DNA from: Ptychodera flava
Lineage: Eukaryota > Hemichordata > Enteropneusta > Ptychoderidae
Direction of reading: 5' to 3'
NCBI RefSeq assembly: GCF_041260155.1
Contig: NW_027248372.1
Span: 632,501 to 696,500, forward strand
DNA: 64,000 bases
In this document: piece after piece, positions 37,093 to 49,421 of the stretch
Numbering within the stretch: the stretch's first letter is position 1
Layout of the letters: each line of letters starts with the position of its first letter
Notes under the pieces: generated by a model
What the model was told of the DNA's origin: nothing
What the model saw: only the letters and a program-made list of their open reading frames with translations
The model's database searches: none
Position numbers and translations under genes: made by a program

Positions 37093-38361
37093 AATGTTTT
37101 TGCTAAGGTTGGGGAATATTGGTAAATGATTGGGAACCCTGGGAACATTTCTACTGTGCCTAATCTGATTGTATTGATATATCAAGGGAAACCCTTACGA
37201 AAAGATCAAAATTTGCCACAAGTTTGCATTCCTTATTTGTTACAAACTTGATACAAATTCTGACATCCAAACAAGCACCAATCTTGCTAGTCAGTTATAT
37301 ACACTTTGATTCAAAAATAGGCTAAGTTTGCAGCAAGTATGTGTGGAGAGTGTGATGAACATTGCACCAAGTTTGTACAGAGAATGTAGAGGTCATTTTG
37401 TTTTTTGTTTGTGTGAGTGTGCACCAAGCTTGTAGATGTGAGGGGGGGGGGATTTGATATCTGGGGCGTGGTATCTGTTGCCTTAGCAACAGCAGACATA
37501 CTGTTGCCCTGGTAACATTTCAGGGGATTTAGATGATTGTAATTCCTGACAGCGTCTTTTTCAAAGTAATGCTCACACAACATGTGGTACATGACATCAT
37601 CGTGCTGCTACTCCCAATTGTATTGTATACAATGATTCTTTTTAATATAAATGTACACTCTTTAGATATGTTTACCATGTGAGCAGCAGATTCTAAATTC
37701 ACCTTCAAGTCATGTATCCAGATGCTAGGTTGAACATCTATGAAAAAGTTGAGAGGATATTACTACATCCAACACGCACTCACCCTACAACACATTCAAC
37801 TAGCTGTAAAAAGGAAAAAACTTCTCAGACAATAAATTTTGTTAACTAAAAAACACAATATATTACTGTAGAATAAAACAGTATCTCTTCTATAATAAAC
37901 ATACAATCTTTGTACTTTATACATAAAATGAGCTGTAAAATATATTCTTTTTGGCATATATGTACATTACACTATATTTCAAAACATTCCCTGACCATGG
38001 AATTTAGATTGAAAAATGGTAAATTCTGTCTCTTTGAAGAAGATACTACAGATCACAATTTTTTTAAATGTGTACCAAAAACTGAATGGTGAAAAAATAT
38101 TATGTTAAAGTCTCATAGATAGTTAACTATGAAAAACTTATTCAAAAAATTTTGTAATTTTTGTGACATATACTTTTGTTGACGAATAAAATTCACTTTA
38201 AACATTTCAAAATACCTTTCCGATGGAATGTACATGGAAAACATGAGAGTTTTAACTTAATGTTGTATTATTACATGTTCAAATCAAAACGCAAAATCAT
38301 GGAAAAAAATGTCCATAGCTACAAAAAATAAAAACTTCATGGAGTATGTGATGACCTTGAC

Positions 38362-39400
38362 TTAACAGTGATATTTGAACAGACACTTAGTGCTCAGTCC
38401 AACTTCAAAAAGCAAACAACTAAACACAACCAAATTCCCATAAAATTCTACATCACTTGGATGATAGATTACTTCTGCCGAGTCCAAAAATATTTCTTCC
38501 ACCGTAGGTACCGACAACTGTGACGAAAATAACTCTGCCATGTCCGATTTGTCCGCAGCAAAGCATGCAGTGGAAGTTTCTATCATAAGTACCAATGCAA
38601 TGATCGATACGGACAGTCTCACTTCTTGTCATCATGATGTTCTCAAAGAACAGTGGTTGGTTGAAATAGTCCTCTGTGGCATGGAAAGTGTAAAACTCAA
38701 AGCAGCAAACTCTTGCTTGAAACCTCACTGAAAACCCGCGGAATTGTCCAAGGCCATTTGAGTGTATAACGGACATCCATGATCCACTGTCACTGAATGT
38801 GTTTAACTTACATGAACTCTCGGTGTCGAACGCAGGCATTGTCCTTCAAACAACAAATCTCTTCTTTGTTCCCTTAATCGTCCGATGACAGAAATAATCC
38901 ACAATTTCTCCCCAAACGGCGGGTAAAAACGTTGTAAATTTGACAGCTGAAGCAATGCATGACTTGCTATGGTATTGGAGTTCAAATGCTGGTGTTGGCA
39001 AAATGAGCCAATCAAGTGTCTCTCTTCACGACATGTGATCTTGTAAGGTCGAAGTTCAAATACATAATTATAATCTGTGTGACCTGTGACCTCGATGCTC
39101 TCATTTGTCTGAAACATCAGTTTCTCGAGAAATGGGAGAGTATATTACTTTTTGACCAACTTTTATGCACTTGAAATCAATCATTTGAAGACATTTGGTG
39201 TCAGCTGGGATCCATGGTCTTTGGACATGTGTAATAATGCAAGTACGATCATGATTTATAGCCTGGCAATGACTTTTCCCTGCTCTGAGCATACTGGTAT
39301 GACAGTGTGAATGTGTTTTGGCGGACACATGACAGGTACTTTCAGTGGTTACGACTTGTAAACTGAACAAAAAAGTCTTTAACTGGAATTCGAGTACCAT
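38362..39400 (-). other. Coding-like minus-strand region inside the foldback, unidentified
   Basis: Several overlapping minus-strand open frames of 86-128 codons cover this kilobase with protein-like, cysteine-containing composition (for example HTDYNYVFELRPYKITCREE). One frame, starting at 38622, opens with a signal-peptide-like run (MRLSVSIIALVLMIETSTAC). I could not assign a family. It may be a broken cargo gene or the decayed gene of the element. The frames are not joined here. Confidence 0.35.
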
Positions 39401-39517
39401 TTTTGGATCCTAATCATTTAAAATATGTCCAAGGAAATTGTTTGAAAAAATGGCAGATGAACTAAGATTTAGTTGACTTTTTATGTTTTTCATTCATGAT
39501 GTTGCAATGGTTTAATC

Positions 39518-39539
39518 ATGGAGGTAGCTACCTCCATGG
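39518..39539. repeat. 22-bp perfect palindrome
   Basis: Centred on GGAGGTAGCTACCTCC and flanked by CAT and ATG. The same core with the same right flank occurs at 48947, where it holds the insertion site of another element. Confidence 0.85.
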
Positions 39540-40002
39540 TTTGATAAATTTGTGCATTCTACGCGTAACCTAATTCATATGTGTTTAACGACCGAGAGTA
39601 TTTAAAAATTTTTTGAATAAAAGAGAATTAATTTGTCATTTTGTACAATGAACACAGGGTACGTAGTTCGATCATTGTTTCAATTCTGTGACAAAACAGT
39701 GCCACGTGGGACAGCTAAAAAAATCTGAAGTTCGTACCAAACTTGATATGTATTTCACATATATCTACAAGCTTGGTACAAACTTCACAACTACCATGGT
39801 GAAAATCCCATAGTGTGTACCAAACTAGTACAAACTTGGTGCATATTTCACATGTTCAATTAAAGTGTGTATCAAATTTGTAACATATATGTACTAATAT
39901 GTAGCAAGTTTTGATCTTTCGTACGGGACGGCCTCAACCCCAGTGAAATGACTTGGGAACCCCAGTAACATTTACCGGGCTTCCAGCCTTAACAAAAACA
40001 CT

Positions 40003-40124
40003 GTGCTTGTATAATATAATAGCACACATTTACTGCTGATATTGCAGTATCCTTCGTGTAAGTGATCATTGTCTCTGTTAGTACATTAAATATAATTATG
40101 ATTGCTGACTGTTTTTACTCTCTG

Positions 40125-40170
<46 letters not shown>

Positions 40171-42360
40171 TCATATGTACTACCAGTAGTGTCTACCGTA
40201 CCTATACACATACATACTGTATAATGACACATGCATACATTCAGGATATAAACGGTGTGTGCAGGTATGCAAGCATATATACTGTGTATATATACTTACC
40301 ATAGAGTATATATACTATAGGCAGTATATATACTGTGTGTGTAAGTATGCAAGTGTAAATGGATGTTTGAAATATCAATGTGTCTGTATGTATAAATTTT
40401 CAGCATGCAACATTACTTACAGGGTGCTGTGAATATACCGGTATATGGGACTTTTCCTGGAAATGTTAACAGAAGTTTAATTACCACTTTCTTTTTATCT
40501 TATGTCCTGATGAAAGAATACACATGATTAGTTTTTAATTCAACTGCCTCTGCATGTGGTCTTGCACATATGCATATTGGAAAATTTGATGGATTGCGCA
40601 AACAAAAACCCAAATTCACACATTGTGACCGTGTGACATTATGCCTTCTTTTGCATGATTCATACACTATAATACATGTGAAATATTTTCATACACCAGT
40701 GCACTGGATACATACGTGTAACGAATTATATTTGAGGCTATCATACCACCTATTTCAATACCATTGCACATTAATCGTTAATATGGACATGAATATGTCT
40801 TTCAGCATGCACACTTTCAGAATTCACATTCTCTCCGCTATGTCTGTACATACATGTAGTTATGTAGTTAAAGGCTGGTTACTTTCACTTTCACTTCAGT
40901 CAATACCTTGCAACACCTAATGTGTACAATTGAAGGTTTTCAGAAGTAAAAAGCCTATCCTCTTCAAATTATGATCTGACAAAGGGGGTTTCTCTGGTTC
41001 GTGTTGATTGTGCATTTTGGCACTGAATTTCAAACTTCATATTGAATTAGAAACTCATTTTAATATTTCCTTAGAATGTTTCACCTTGCTTTGTTGAATA
41101 CATGTACAGCTTTGTACCAAGGTACATTGTAATTACACAAGTATAACTTGTTGAGGTACAATTTTTGTATAATGGTCATATCTGACAAAATAATCCATTC
41201 ACAAATTGTTTCTCGATCTGTGCAAGTACCTGAGTGACAATTATCAGCAGGTCAGTATTAGCTAAACAAGTCAGAGACGAAGTGAAAGACAGAACTTAAT
41301 GTAGAAATTTGTCCAGAACTCATAGCTACATTATATAAATAGAAATCTTGGCAAATGTCCAAATCTTTTACTACAAACCTTATAGTAAGTTTTTCATCCA
41401 TTTCTTTGTTTGTCCTTTGCCTTGCCGTGATCCTTTAATAAATCAAAGAATAAGATTTAGATAACTCCAGCCCTATTATTGCAATATTTATTTGGGTTTA
41501 CCATTAGTGAACCGTTTATCCTTGTACATGCAGAAATTACAACTAGAATGACAATTATATAAGACTACAAAATGCAAGTGAAAGGCTTTAACCCCATATA
41601 AACGATCTTCATATCAATTCATGTTCAATTTAGTATGTCTGCTGAACAGGAAAGGTTTTCCTGTAAAGCAGAATCATAGCATTTTTCAAATGTAAATGGT
41701 TTAAGTTAAGGGGCAGGACTTCAACAATGACCAACAGAAACAACCATCTCTCTAATGTGATTATTGGCACATGTAATATTACTCCACTTTGGGACAAAAC
41801 CTGTGTATAATGGTATGCATATCTGACTCTGAATGACCTTGTCAACAAATTATTAGACAGAAAGCAAGAACTGATTGATTTTGATTAATTTTTAGATGCA
41901 TCACAACTGTTTTTAGAAATTCAATTAATGTGTCATGATTCTCAGAGATTTTGATGTTGAATTTTATCATTGATGTTATCATTTCCTAAATTCACGACAA
42001 GGTATGCAACATACATGTACATCGAAAGTAGTACCTCACCACCCCCTATAGAAAGGCCACCTCCATATAGTGATCACTTGTGTGACCACTATACATAGAT
42101 TTGAGTAGATTTTTGTTTTCTGTAAGTCGATGGCAAACTTTCATCCACTCCCTCCAACATGCAGCTAATTGACACAATATACAATAAGTAAGTGCATTGT
42201 TATTGTTGACATATGAATTGTAATCCAGACTACAATTCACTTGTCAACAATATCAGTACAGTGTATAAGGTTGAGGCTATAGTGACAAACTAAAAGACTC
42301 TGTATTTCACATGTGATTCAACGCTTTGGGCGCAAAACTATTTTTTGTTCCTTCTATGAA
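40003..42360. other. No supported gene; CA microsatellite
   Basis: CA repeat at 40126-40169, then sequence rich in TATATACT and TACATGTA words. The plus frame 40570-40920 (116 codons) has no motif or splice support. Confidence 0.4.
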
Positions 42361-42601
42361 AATAGCGTCAATGACACTGTAGCTCCCATCCTGGACTATT
42401 TAGTGTTTGTTCTCTGGTCAGATATTTGAACATGTGTGAAAGGGATAAAGTGCATGAAGTGAAAATACTTAAATGAAATGTACTGGAGACAGTGAAATAT
42501 GTTTAATGTAATTATTCAGAATATAAAATGAAAAAATACCGAATTAGATATATCGAATACTGTGATACAACCATTAACTCAACAAGTCATTTACAATGAC
42601 A

Positions 42602-44890
42602 TAGTCCCCACTTGTAATAGGAGTATTAGTCTTGATGGGGCAGGAAAATGTGGTCATTAGAAGTATCACTGGAGTGTATATGTTGAGATCTATGGGCAAC
42701 ATAGGTCTATGTCGTTGTTCCCAATTTGAAACACATGAGGCATGTCTAAGTTATGGTTCTAAATCTGGAAAAAAGATCAGACCTCTAGCAGTATTGGCCA
42801 GCCAAGAAATACATATGCGCATTATAAATGAGGTACAAGATGTGACATCTTAAGGTCTAATATCCTATCAAATTGGAGGGTATAGAACTTGTGGTTACTG
42901 AAATATGCATGTATATGTATAATCAAGGTCAAAGGTCATCGAGGTCACATGACATTTTGAAAAAAAAAATTATATTGCTAATTAATCCCTATATGCCAAA
43001 AATCAGATCTCTAGCTCTATTCGCTTGCCCAGAATTAGATGTGTACATAATTAATGAGGTAAAGCGTGTGTTGTCATAAGGTCTCTCCCATCCTACTAAA
43101 TACAAAGGACATAGCACTTGTGGTTACTTTTTATTGACATAAACATATATTTTAGGTAAAAGGTCATCGAGGTCACATGACATTTGGTCAAAAATTTCTC
43201 TCCTATAGTTATCCCTATATACCAAAAATCAGACATCCAGCTCTATTGGCTCGCTCAGAATGAGATATGCGCATAATTATTGAGGTACAGTATGTGGCGT
43301 CATAAGGTGTCCAATCATACCAAACATGAAGGGTGTAGCACTTGTGGTTACCGAGTTATGGAAAATATGTATATTTGAGGTCAAAGGTCACCGAGGTCAC
43401 GTGACATTTTGTCAAAAAAATTGTTTTGCTAAGTTATCCCTATATACCAAAAATCAGACCTCTAGCTCTATTGGCTCGCTCAAAATTAGATATGTGCATA
43501 ATTAATGAGGTACAATATGTGGCGTCATAAGCTGTCCAATCATACCATACATGAAGGCTGTAGCACTTGTGGTTACTGAGTTATGGACAAATATGTATAT
43601 TTGAGGTCAAAGGTCACCGAGGTCACGTGACATTTTGTCAAAAAAATTGTATTGCTAAGTTATCCCTATATACCAAAAATCAGACCTCTAGCTCTATTGG
43701 CTCGCTCAAATTAAATATGCGCATAATTAATGAGGTACAATATGTGGCGTCATAAGGTGTCCCATCATACCATACATGAAGGCTGTAGCACTTGTGGTTA
43801 CTGAGTTATGGACAAATATGTATATTTGAGGTCAAAGGTCACCGAGGTCACGTGACATTTTGTCAAAAAAATTGTATTGCTAAGTTATCCCTATATACCA
43901 AAAATCAGACCTCTAGCTCTATTGGCTCGCTCAAAATTAGATATGCACATAAGTAATGAGGTACAATATGTGGCGTCATAAGGTGTCCCAGCAAACCATA
44001 CATGAAGGCTGTAGCACTTGTGGTTACTGAGTTATGGACAAATATGTATATTTGAGGTCAAAGGTCACCGAGGTCAAAGGTCACCGTTGATCACGTGACA
44101 TTTTGTCAAAAAAATTGTTTTGCTAAGTTATCCCTATATACCAAAAATCAGACCTCTAGCTCTATTGGCTCGCTCAAAATTAGATATGCGCATAATTAAT
44201 GAGGTACAATATGTGGCGTCATAAGGTGTCCCATCATACCATACATGAAGGCTGTAGCACTTGTGGTTACTGAGTTATGGACAAATATGTATATTTGAGG
44301 TCAAAGGTCACTGAGGTCACGTGACATTTTGTCAAAAAAATTGTTTTGCTAAGTTATCCCTATATACCAAAAATCAGACCTCTAGCTCTATTGGCTCGCT
44401 CAAAATTAGATATGTGCATAAGTAATGAGGTACAATATGTGGCGTCATAAGGTGTCCCATCATACCATACATGAAGGCTGTAGCACTTGTGGTTACTGAG
44501 TTATGGACAAATATGTATATTTGAGGTCAAAGGTCACCGAGGTCACGTGACATTTTGTCAAAAAAATTGTTTTGCTAAGTTATCTCTATATACCAAAAAT
44601 CAGACCTCTAGCCCTATTGGCTCGCTCAAAATTAGATATGCACATAATTAATGAGGTACAATATGTGGCGTCATAAGCTGTCCCATCATACCATATATGA
44701 AGGGTGGTAGCACTTGTGGTTACTGAGTTATGGACAAATATGTATATTTGAGATCAAAGGTCATCAAGGTCACATGACATTTTGTCAAAATATCCGAGAT
44801 ATCTGTGTGAACGGATGGACTCACGGATGGACGAACAGACGGACATGACCCAATCTATAAGCTCACTGGACTTCATCCGTGGGGACTAAA
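42602..44890 (+). mobile_element. Inner satellite-bearing element, copy 2
   Basis: TAGTCCCCAC at 42602-42611 and GTGGGGACTA at 44879-44888 delimit it, as in copy 1. Nesting is identical in both copies, so the inner element was already in place when the outer one moved. Confidence 0.6.
42910..44780 (+). repeat. Satellite array 3, nine ~226 bp units with DR1 sites
   Basis: AGGTCA cores lie at 42926, 43154, 43378, 43604, 43829, 44055, 44298, 44524 and 44751. The unit at 44055 has an internal 16-17 bp duplication that adds a second complete DR1 at 44071, which explains the longer step to 44298. The first units and the last unit match the corresponding first and last units of array 2, while the extra units are in the middle. 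Confidence 0.9.
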
Positions 44891-45530
44891 AATTGTGTCA
44901 CTGCATCCTTTTTGCAATATGAATACGATGAGAAACTAAATTTTTATTTTTTCGTGGCCTTATACATGGGAGTCTATGGAGATCTGCCTTATACATGGGA
45001 GTCTATGGACGTGTAAACTAAAAATATGCAAATTTCACCACGATTTGCCCAAATTTGGGAAAGGTCACTCCTATGCACTTCCATACCAAGTTTCAAATCA
45101 ATCGGACTTGTGGTTTCAGAGCAGGAGATTTTTTGACCAAAAATGGGAGAAAATTACAAAAAATTCATGAAAAATAGCAAGTCCAAGATACTGACCCAAG
45201 ATGTGCACAATCATTTCATGTCAGCCCAAAGTACTTACATGCTAATTTTTCATGTAATCTGCTCAGTGGTTATTGAGTTTTTTCAATTTTGACTGTTTTT
45301 ACATTTTTTCACTTAATTTGCATATTTTTGGCAATGACAACTTCATTTGAACAAAATCTCATCTACAGCCATCATCCATGTACACACCAAATATCAAGAT
45401 GAAATGTACAGCGGTTTTGGAGTTTTTTGATGTTGACGGACAGACATACAGACATACAGACATACAGACATTTTCCTAGCCTATAAGAATAGCTTCCATT
45501 GCCATATATACATATGGCTATGGGAGCTAA

Positions 45531-47487
45531 ATATACCCAGTCAACCTTTTCAGATTTTTGCCAAAATTTTGAGAAAAAAAAATGTAACCCACGAAATATG
45601 TCCTTTTGGTCAAAAATTATCCAAAAATGACATAAAATTCACAAAAATTGATAAAATGTAGCAAAGAATTTTGATGGGGAAAATTACAGCACTCAAATGG
45701 TTATTGTTGGTGTGGAATCAGAAGCTGTTGTTGAGATACAAAACAAAAATGCTTCAGTGTGTAAATGGGCAGTTTTACAATTCATATCATGGGGAAAGGA
45801 ATGAGTCAATATCAAGGGATAATCCTGCATACAGAGTAACAGCAATTATTATCTATATTCCTTGCCATTCCGACGGCCTTTGTGGAGGGACTCTGGCATT
45901 CTAAGATGCGAAAGCAACGGAGTGTTCAACACAACAGTACAGTGTAGCTGTACAAAACACTTTTGTCAAACATGAAGTTCACATGCTTTTATCTGTTTTT
46001 GTGTGATTGGGTTTATTAATCAGAGATCAAACCACTGTGAATTATAGGAAATTGCTTCTTTGCCTCGTTGAACTTTTTAACAGATATGAAGAAGATAGAC
46101 TAATAAAAGGGAATATCATGCATATCATGCTTCAAGCTTCCAACTCTGGAGGAAGCCATTGACAAAGTCCATACAGTAAAGAAGGAATTTCAATATGACA
46201 AGCAACCATGTTTATACTGGCATGCCAAATAGTGGAAGACTTATTAAGGGGACATTTCTCTGATATCATTGTTATCCTCAAGGTGTCATTTAAATAATGT
46301 CCACAGTTGACTTTCACTGATACAGAACAAAAATTAAACCCATGTGTGAAAAGTTTTTTCTCGTACTCTCAGTTTAAATATCCATGCCATCAGTTTGTAG
46401 TTTTATTTTACTTGAAATGTCAAAACAGAAAATCATTCTGTTTGAGGCATTTTAAACTTTTAGATGAATACAAACACTGTGGAAACTGAAATTTCATCTA
46501 ATTAACTCTCATGAACCTGTTATAGTAACCGTCCATGCCTGCAAATAATGAGATGAACCTAAAATCACAGGCTGAAAGAGATGAGCTGACAGTTGTCTTA
46601 TGAGGGCGCTCTTTGACACTGAGTGACATCAGTGTGATGAAAACACAACTTTGACAATAATATCAATATCAAAAGACTAGCAATTGCAGGAATCGAAAAT
46701 GGTAATAATGCAACATCTGATATTATTTACTGTATTACTTCCTTTGTAAAATATACAGTTTGGAATATTCGAAATTCGGTTACTCTTGATGGGATTAAAG
46801 TTTCCCTTCAATCCTATGTCATGCAATTGAAATGTTATCTCTCCTCATGGATGAATACATTGTATTTCACTTATAAGATGATGAACAAAACTGAGGATTT
46901 TTTCACAAAATTTTCAAGCCTTGTAAGACTTGAAGGAGAAGAATGCATCCTGAATGCATTCATATGATGATCTTTGTAATTAAACAGCTAATTATTTGGG
47001 TTTTTTTTTCAGACAACACGCATTGTAATTTTAATGCATTCACAGTTATGTAGATTTGTTTTATTTGTGACAATGTTGAAATAAATTTATCTTTTTCAAA
47101 AAAAAGTGTGATGGGCAAGCATAAAAAGACCAACACGCCTTCTTTCAAAGGAAGATTTCTCATCAAAGATGACATGAAAATTATCAAAAGCAGAGAATCA
47201 AAAGTTCTTATGACAGCAATAGTTTACTCGAAGGGTAAAGTGGTTACATACATGTAGATGTACTTAAAGGTAAAAAAACAAAACTTGGTATCAATGAGAG
47301 CTAAAAATAAATTTAAGTCATGAACTTAAAATGCTTTAGAAAATATATCCTAGTTCTTAAATGGCAGGGGTTGAAAGAGTGTATCAAAAAAGAGATTCAA
47401 ATCATGATTAGCAAAATCAAAATGATTTTTACTCAAAATGTGCGACCTTTATTGCCAAATGGAATTGTCATTTTTGTTTAATAGTAT
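45531..47487. other. No supported gene
   Basis: AT-rich sequence with short frames only. No repeat shared within the window was seen. Confidence 0.45.
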
Positions 47488-47582
47488 TTAACCCTTTCAC
47501 CCCCAGTTCCCTGTATACAGGTCCAACTTTACCATAGAAAACAATGGATTTGGGACAAACCCATGGTGGTGAAAGGGTTTAA
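47488..47582. mobile_element. Tiny TTAA-flanked MITE
   Basis: About 95 bp: TTAACCCTTTCACC at the left and GGTGAAAGGGTTTAA at the right are inverted copies, with TTAA at both borders (one extra T at the right). Ends starting CCC after TTAA are typical of piggyBac-class elements. No coding capacity. Confidence 0.6.
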
Positions 47583-48501
47583 AGAACAAAATTTGAAAAT
47601 TTCACAATATTTGACCCACCCAGAGTGAAGTTAAATGTTTTTGAAATGTTGAAAAAGGGAAATTGAATGAATTTTTGCACAAAATATGATTTTCAGCAAG
47701 GTACGCTGTGTTTTAGTATGCGTTATGCCCTAGTAATATGCGAATGGCATACTGTGTATTCCGTGACAAAGATAACATCAGACAATTTTAACAGATGTAA
47801 TTCTGAGACAGTGATATAAAGATGGTACTTACCCATGCACCACATGATGAGTTGACCCAAGGAAACATTCTGTCATTCAATTTCATTTTCTCCTTCCCGT
47901 TCTCTGGCACCCTGATTCTGCATCACCACCTTCAGTATTGCAAAGAAGGATGGTGAGTATTGACATGCCCAGGACAACATAACAATAAAGCAAGTTTTAC
48001 ACTTAGCCTATCTGGAATATTAAAAGTTTTTGCAAAATACAAAAAAAGTGAGTTAAATGGGATACAGTTGTCAGAACTGCGCTCAAAAGTCGCATCCGGA
48101 CCCATATGACCAATGTAAACACTGTATCAAAGGTATGATGGTGATTGATGAAAGTTAAAAGCATGTGTGTCATAATCAACATCGTATAATTTAAATGTTG
48201 CAGCTATGATGAGCTGCATCTAATATTGAGCACGAAATACATTTTTTTTTGTAAACAAGTAACTCACACAGGCGCAGTTTCGACCACTGTTTCCATTTAA
48301 CATAATATATCTAATGTTTTATGTATATGTAGATGTTTTCTTAGCATTTTCAACTTTATTTGTCCAGTTTGCCCATAAAGTCAACACTATATAACCGTAT
48401 ACACATTAAAAAGAACTGACGTCGTTAATTAATGTCTACAGGTCCTCACTCAGAGCTGCAATGAATACCAGAGGCAACAACCAGGACTTGCTGGAACTGA
48501 T
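47583..48501. other. No firmly supported gene
   Basis: On the minus strand near 47837-47930 an open frame (ENGKEKMKLNDRMFPWVNSS..) runs into a good donor (GCATGG|GTAAGTACC). It could be an exon, but its upstream border is unclear. Nothing else was seen. Confidence 0.25.
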
Positions 48502-48687
48502 GTAGCTGTGGAAACGCAGCTGTCTGTGGCGGGGTCGGCTGCGGGTCATCAAAAGGTCAGCCATGCAGCCACGGAGCAGATGGCAGGGCTCAAGGTCAGC
48601 CATGCAGCCACGGAGCAGATGGCAGGGCTGACCTTTTTGATGACCCACAGCCGACCCCGCCACAGACAGCTGCGTTTCCGCAGCTAT
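48502..48687. mobile_element. GC-rich foldback with duplicated loop
   Basis: The arms 48502-48562 and 48627-48687 are inverted copies (landmarks GCAGCTGTCTGTGGCGGGGT and its complement). The loop contains a 39-bp segment repeated in tandem (48553 and 48592). The frames on both strands come from this symmetry and are not genes. Confidence 0.8.
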
Positions 48688-48818
48688 GAATCCTGACACC
48701 TCTGGTTCTCCATGTCTGTGAAAAAATGGCCATGGAAATAAAAAACTTAAAAAGAGTAAAATTTATATTTGTTTACTTGTAAACTACACAAGACTCTTGA
48801 AACATTTGCCTTTATTAT

Positions 48819-48922
48819 TATAGCCCTAGGCCCTGCGTACGATGCTGTGTGTTTCTGGCGTTATAGTACGGCCTCCCAGGCCATATAACGCCGGGAACAC
48901 ACAACGTCGTACGCTGGGCTAA
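48819..48922. mobile_element. Hairpin MITE, ~100 bp
   Basis: A single long stem: TAGCCC, GCGTACGATG, TGTGTGTT and GGCGTTATA on the left pair with ATAACGCC, AACACACA, GTCGTACGC and GGGCTA on the right, around GGCCTCCCAGGCC. No coding capacity. Confidence 0.75.
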
Positions 48923-48965
48923 TACCTATATTACAGGTGCTTGGAAGGAGGTAGCTACCTCCATG

Positions 48966-49414
48966 GTAGCTGCGGGTCCATAGCTGTGGTGTTTTCAGAT
49001 GGGATTCCTGCCTTTTACAGGCTAGTTTTGACTTTTACGATTTAAACGCCGCCACCACAGCTATGGGAAAATGCGTAGAATAGCGTCCACGTTACGCCCG
49101 ACAGCACCCTTGTCGCAACTTTGTTCGGCGAGATTTCGAAAAGTTTCCATCCAAACTACAAATTGCCAACACTCATCGACAACTTGGTTATTAGGGACTC
49201 ACCACGACCAGAATTCAGCTTAAAATTCACTGAAATATCGCCTTTTCTCTAGCTTCAACCGACATGACTACCCGGAGACCGGGCGTAATGTGGACGCTAT
49301 TCTCCGCATTTTTCCGTACCTGTGGTGGCGGCGTTAAAATCGTAAAAGTCAAAACCAGCCCGTAAAAGGCAGGAATCCCGTCTTAAAACACCACAGCTAT
49401 GGACCCACAACTAC
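48966..49414. mobile_element. Foldback element with 7-bp target duplication
   Basis: Arms of about 140 bp (GTAGCTGCGGGTCCATAGCT at the left; the right end in reverse gives GTAGTTGTGGGTCCATAGCT) enclose a loop of about 170 bp. CTCCATG flanks both ends directly (48959-48965 and 49415-49421). The insertion split a GGAGGTAGCTACCTCCATGG site like the one at 39518. There is no coding capacity. A duplication of 7-8 bp would fit hAT-type or related transposases, but the family is not certain. Confidence 0.75.
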
Positions 49415-49421
49415 CTCCATG

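Larger units (their letters stand above)
37093..40002. mobile_element. Long-armed foldback element, 2.9 kb
   Basis: The left arm (37093 to about 37435) and right arm (about 39700-40002) are diverged inverted copies. Landmarks: AATGTTTTTGCTAAGGTTGG against its complement at 39983-40002; ACGAAAAGATCAAAATTTGC against the complement near 39905-39925; CACCAAGCTTGTAGAT against ATCTACAAGCTTGGTA near 39763. The arms are about 300-340 bp, and the central 2.2 kb is unique and coding-like on the minus strand. No transposase is recognised, and no target duplication is clear. Confidence 0.65.
42361..45530 (+). mobile_element. Outer hairpin-ended element, copy 2
   Basis: Near-identical to 29091-31617, with the same left word TAGCTCCCAT (42380) and the same terminal hairpin and CTAA (45527-45530). 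It is about 640 bp longer, almost all of it explained by three extra satellite units, partly offset by a shorter CAGACATA tract. The flanks outside the element are unrelated to those of copy 1, so this is transposition and not a local tandem duplication. Confidence 0.65.

Noticed and set aside
48436-48699. Overlapping open frames on both strands with repeated residues
   Set aside because: They arise from a foldback with a 39-bp tandem duplication, which mirrors frames on both strands.
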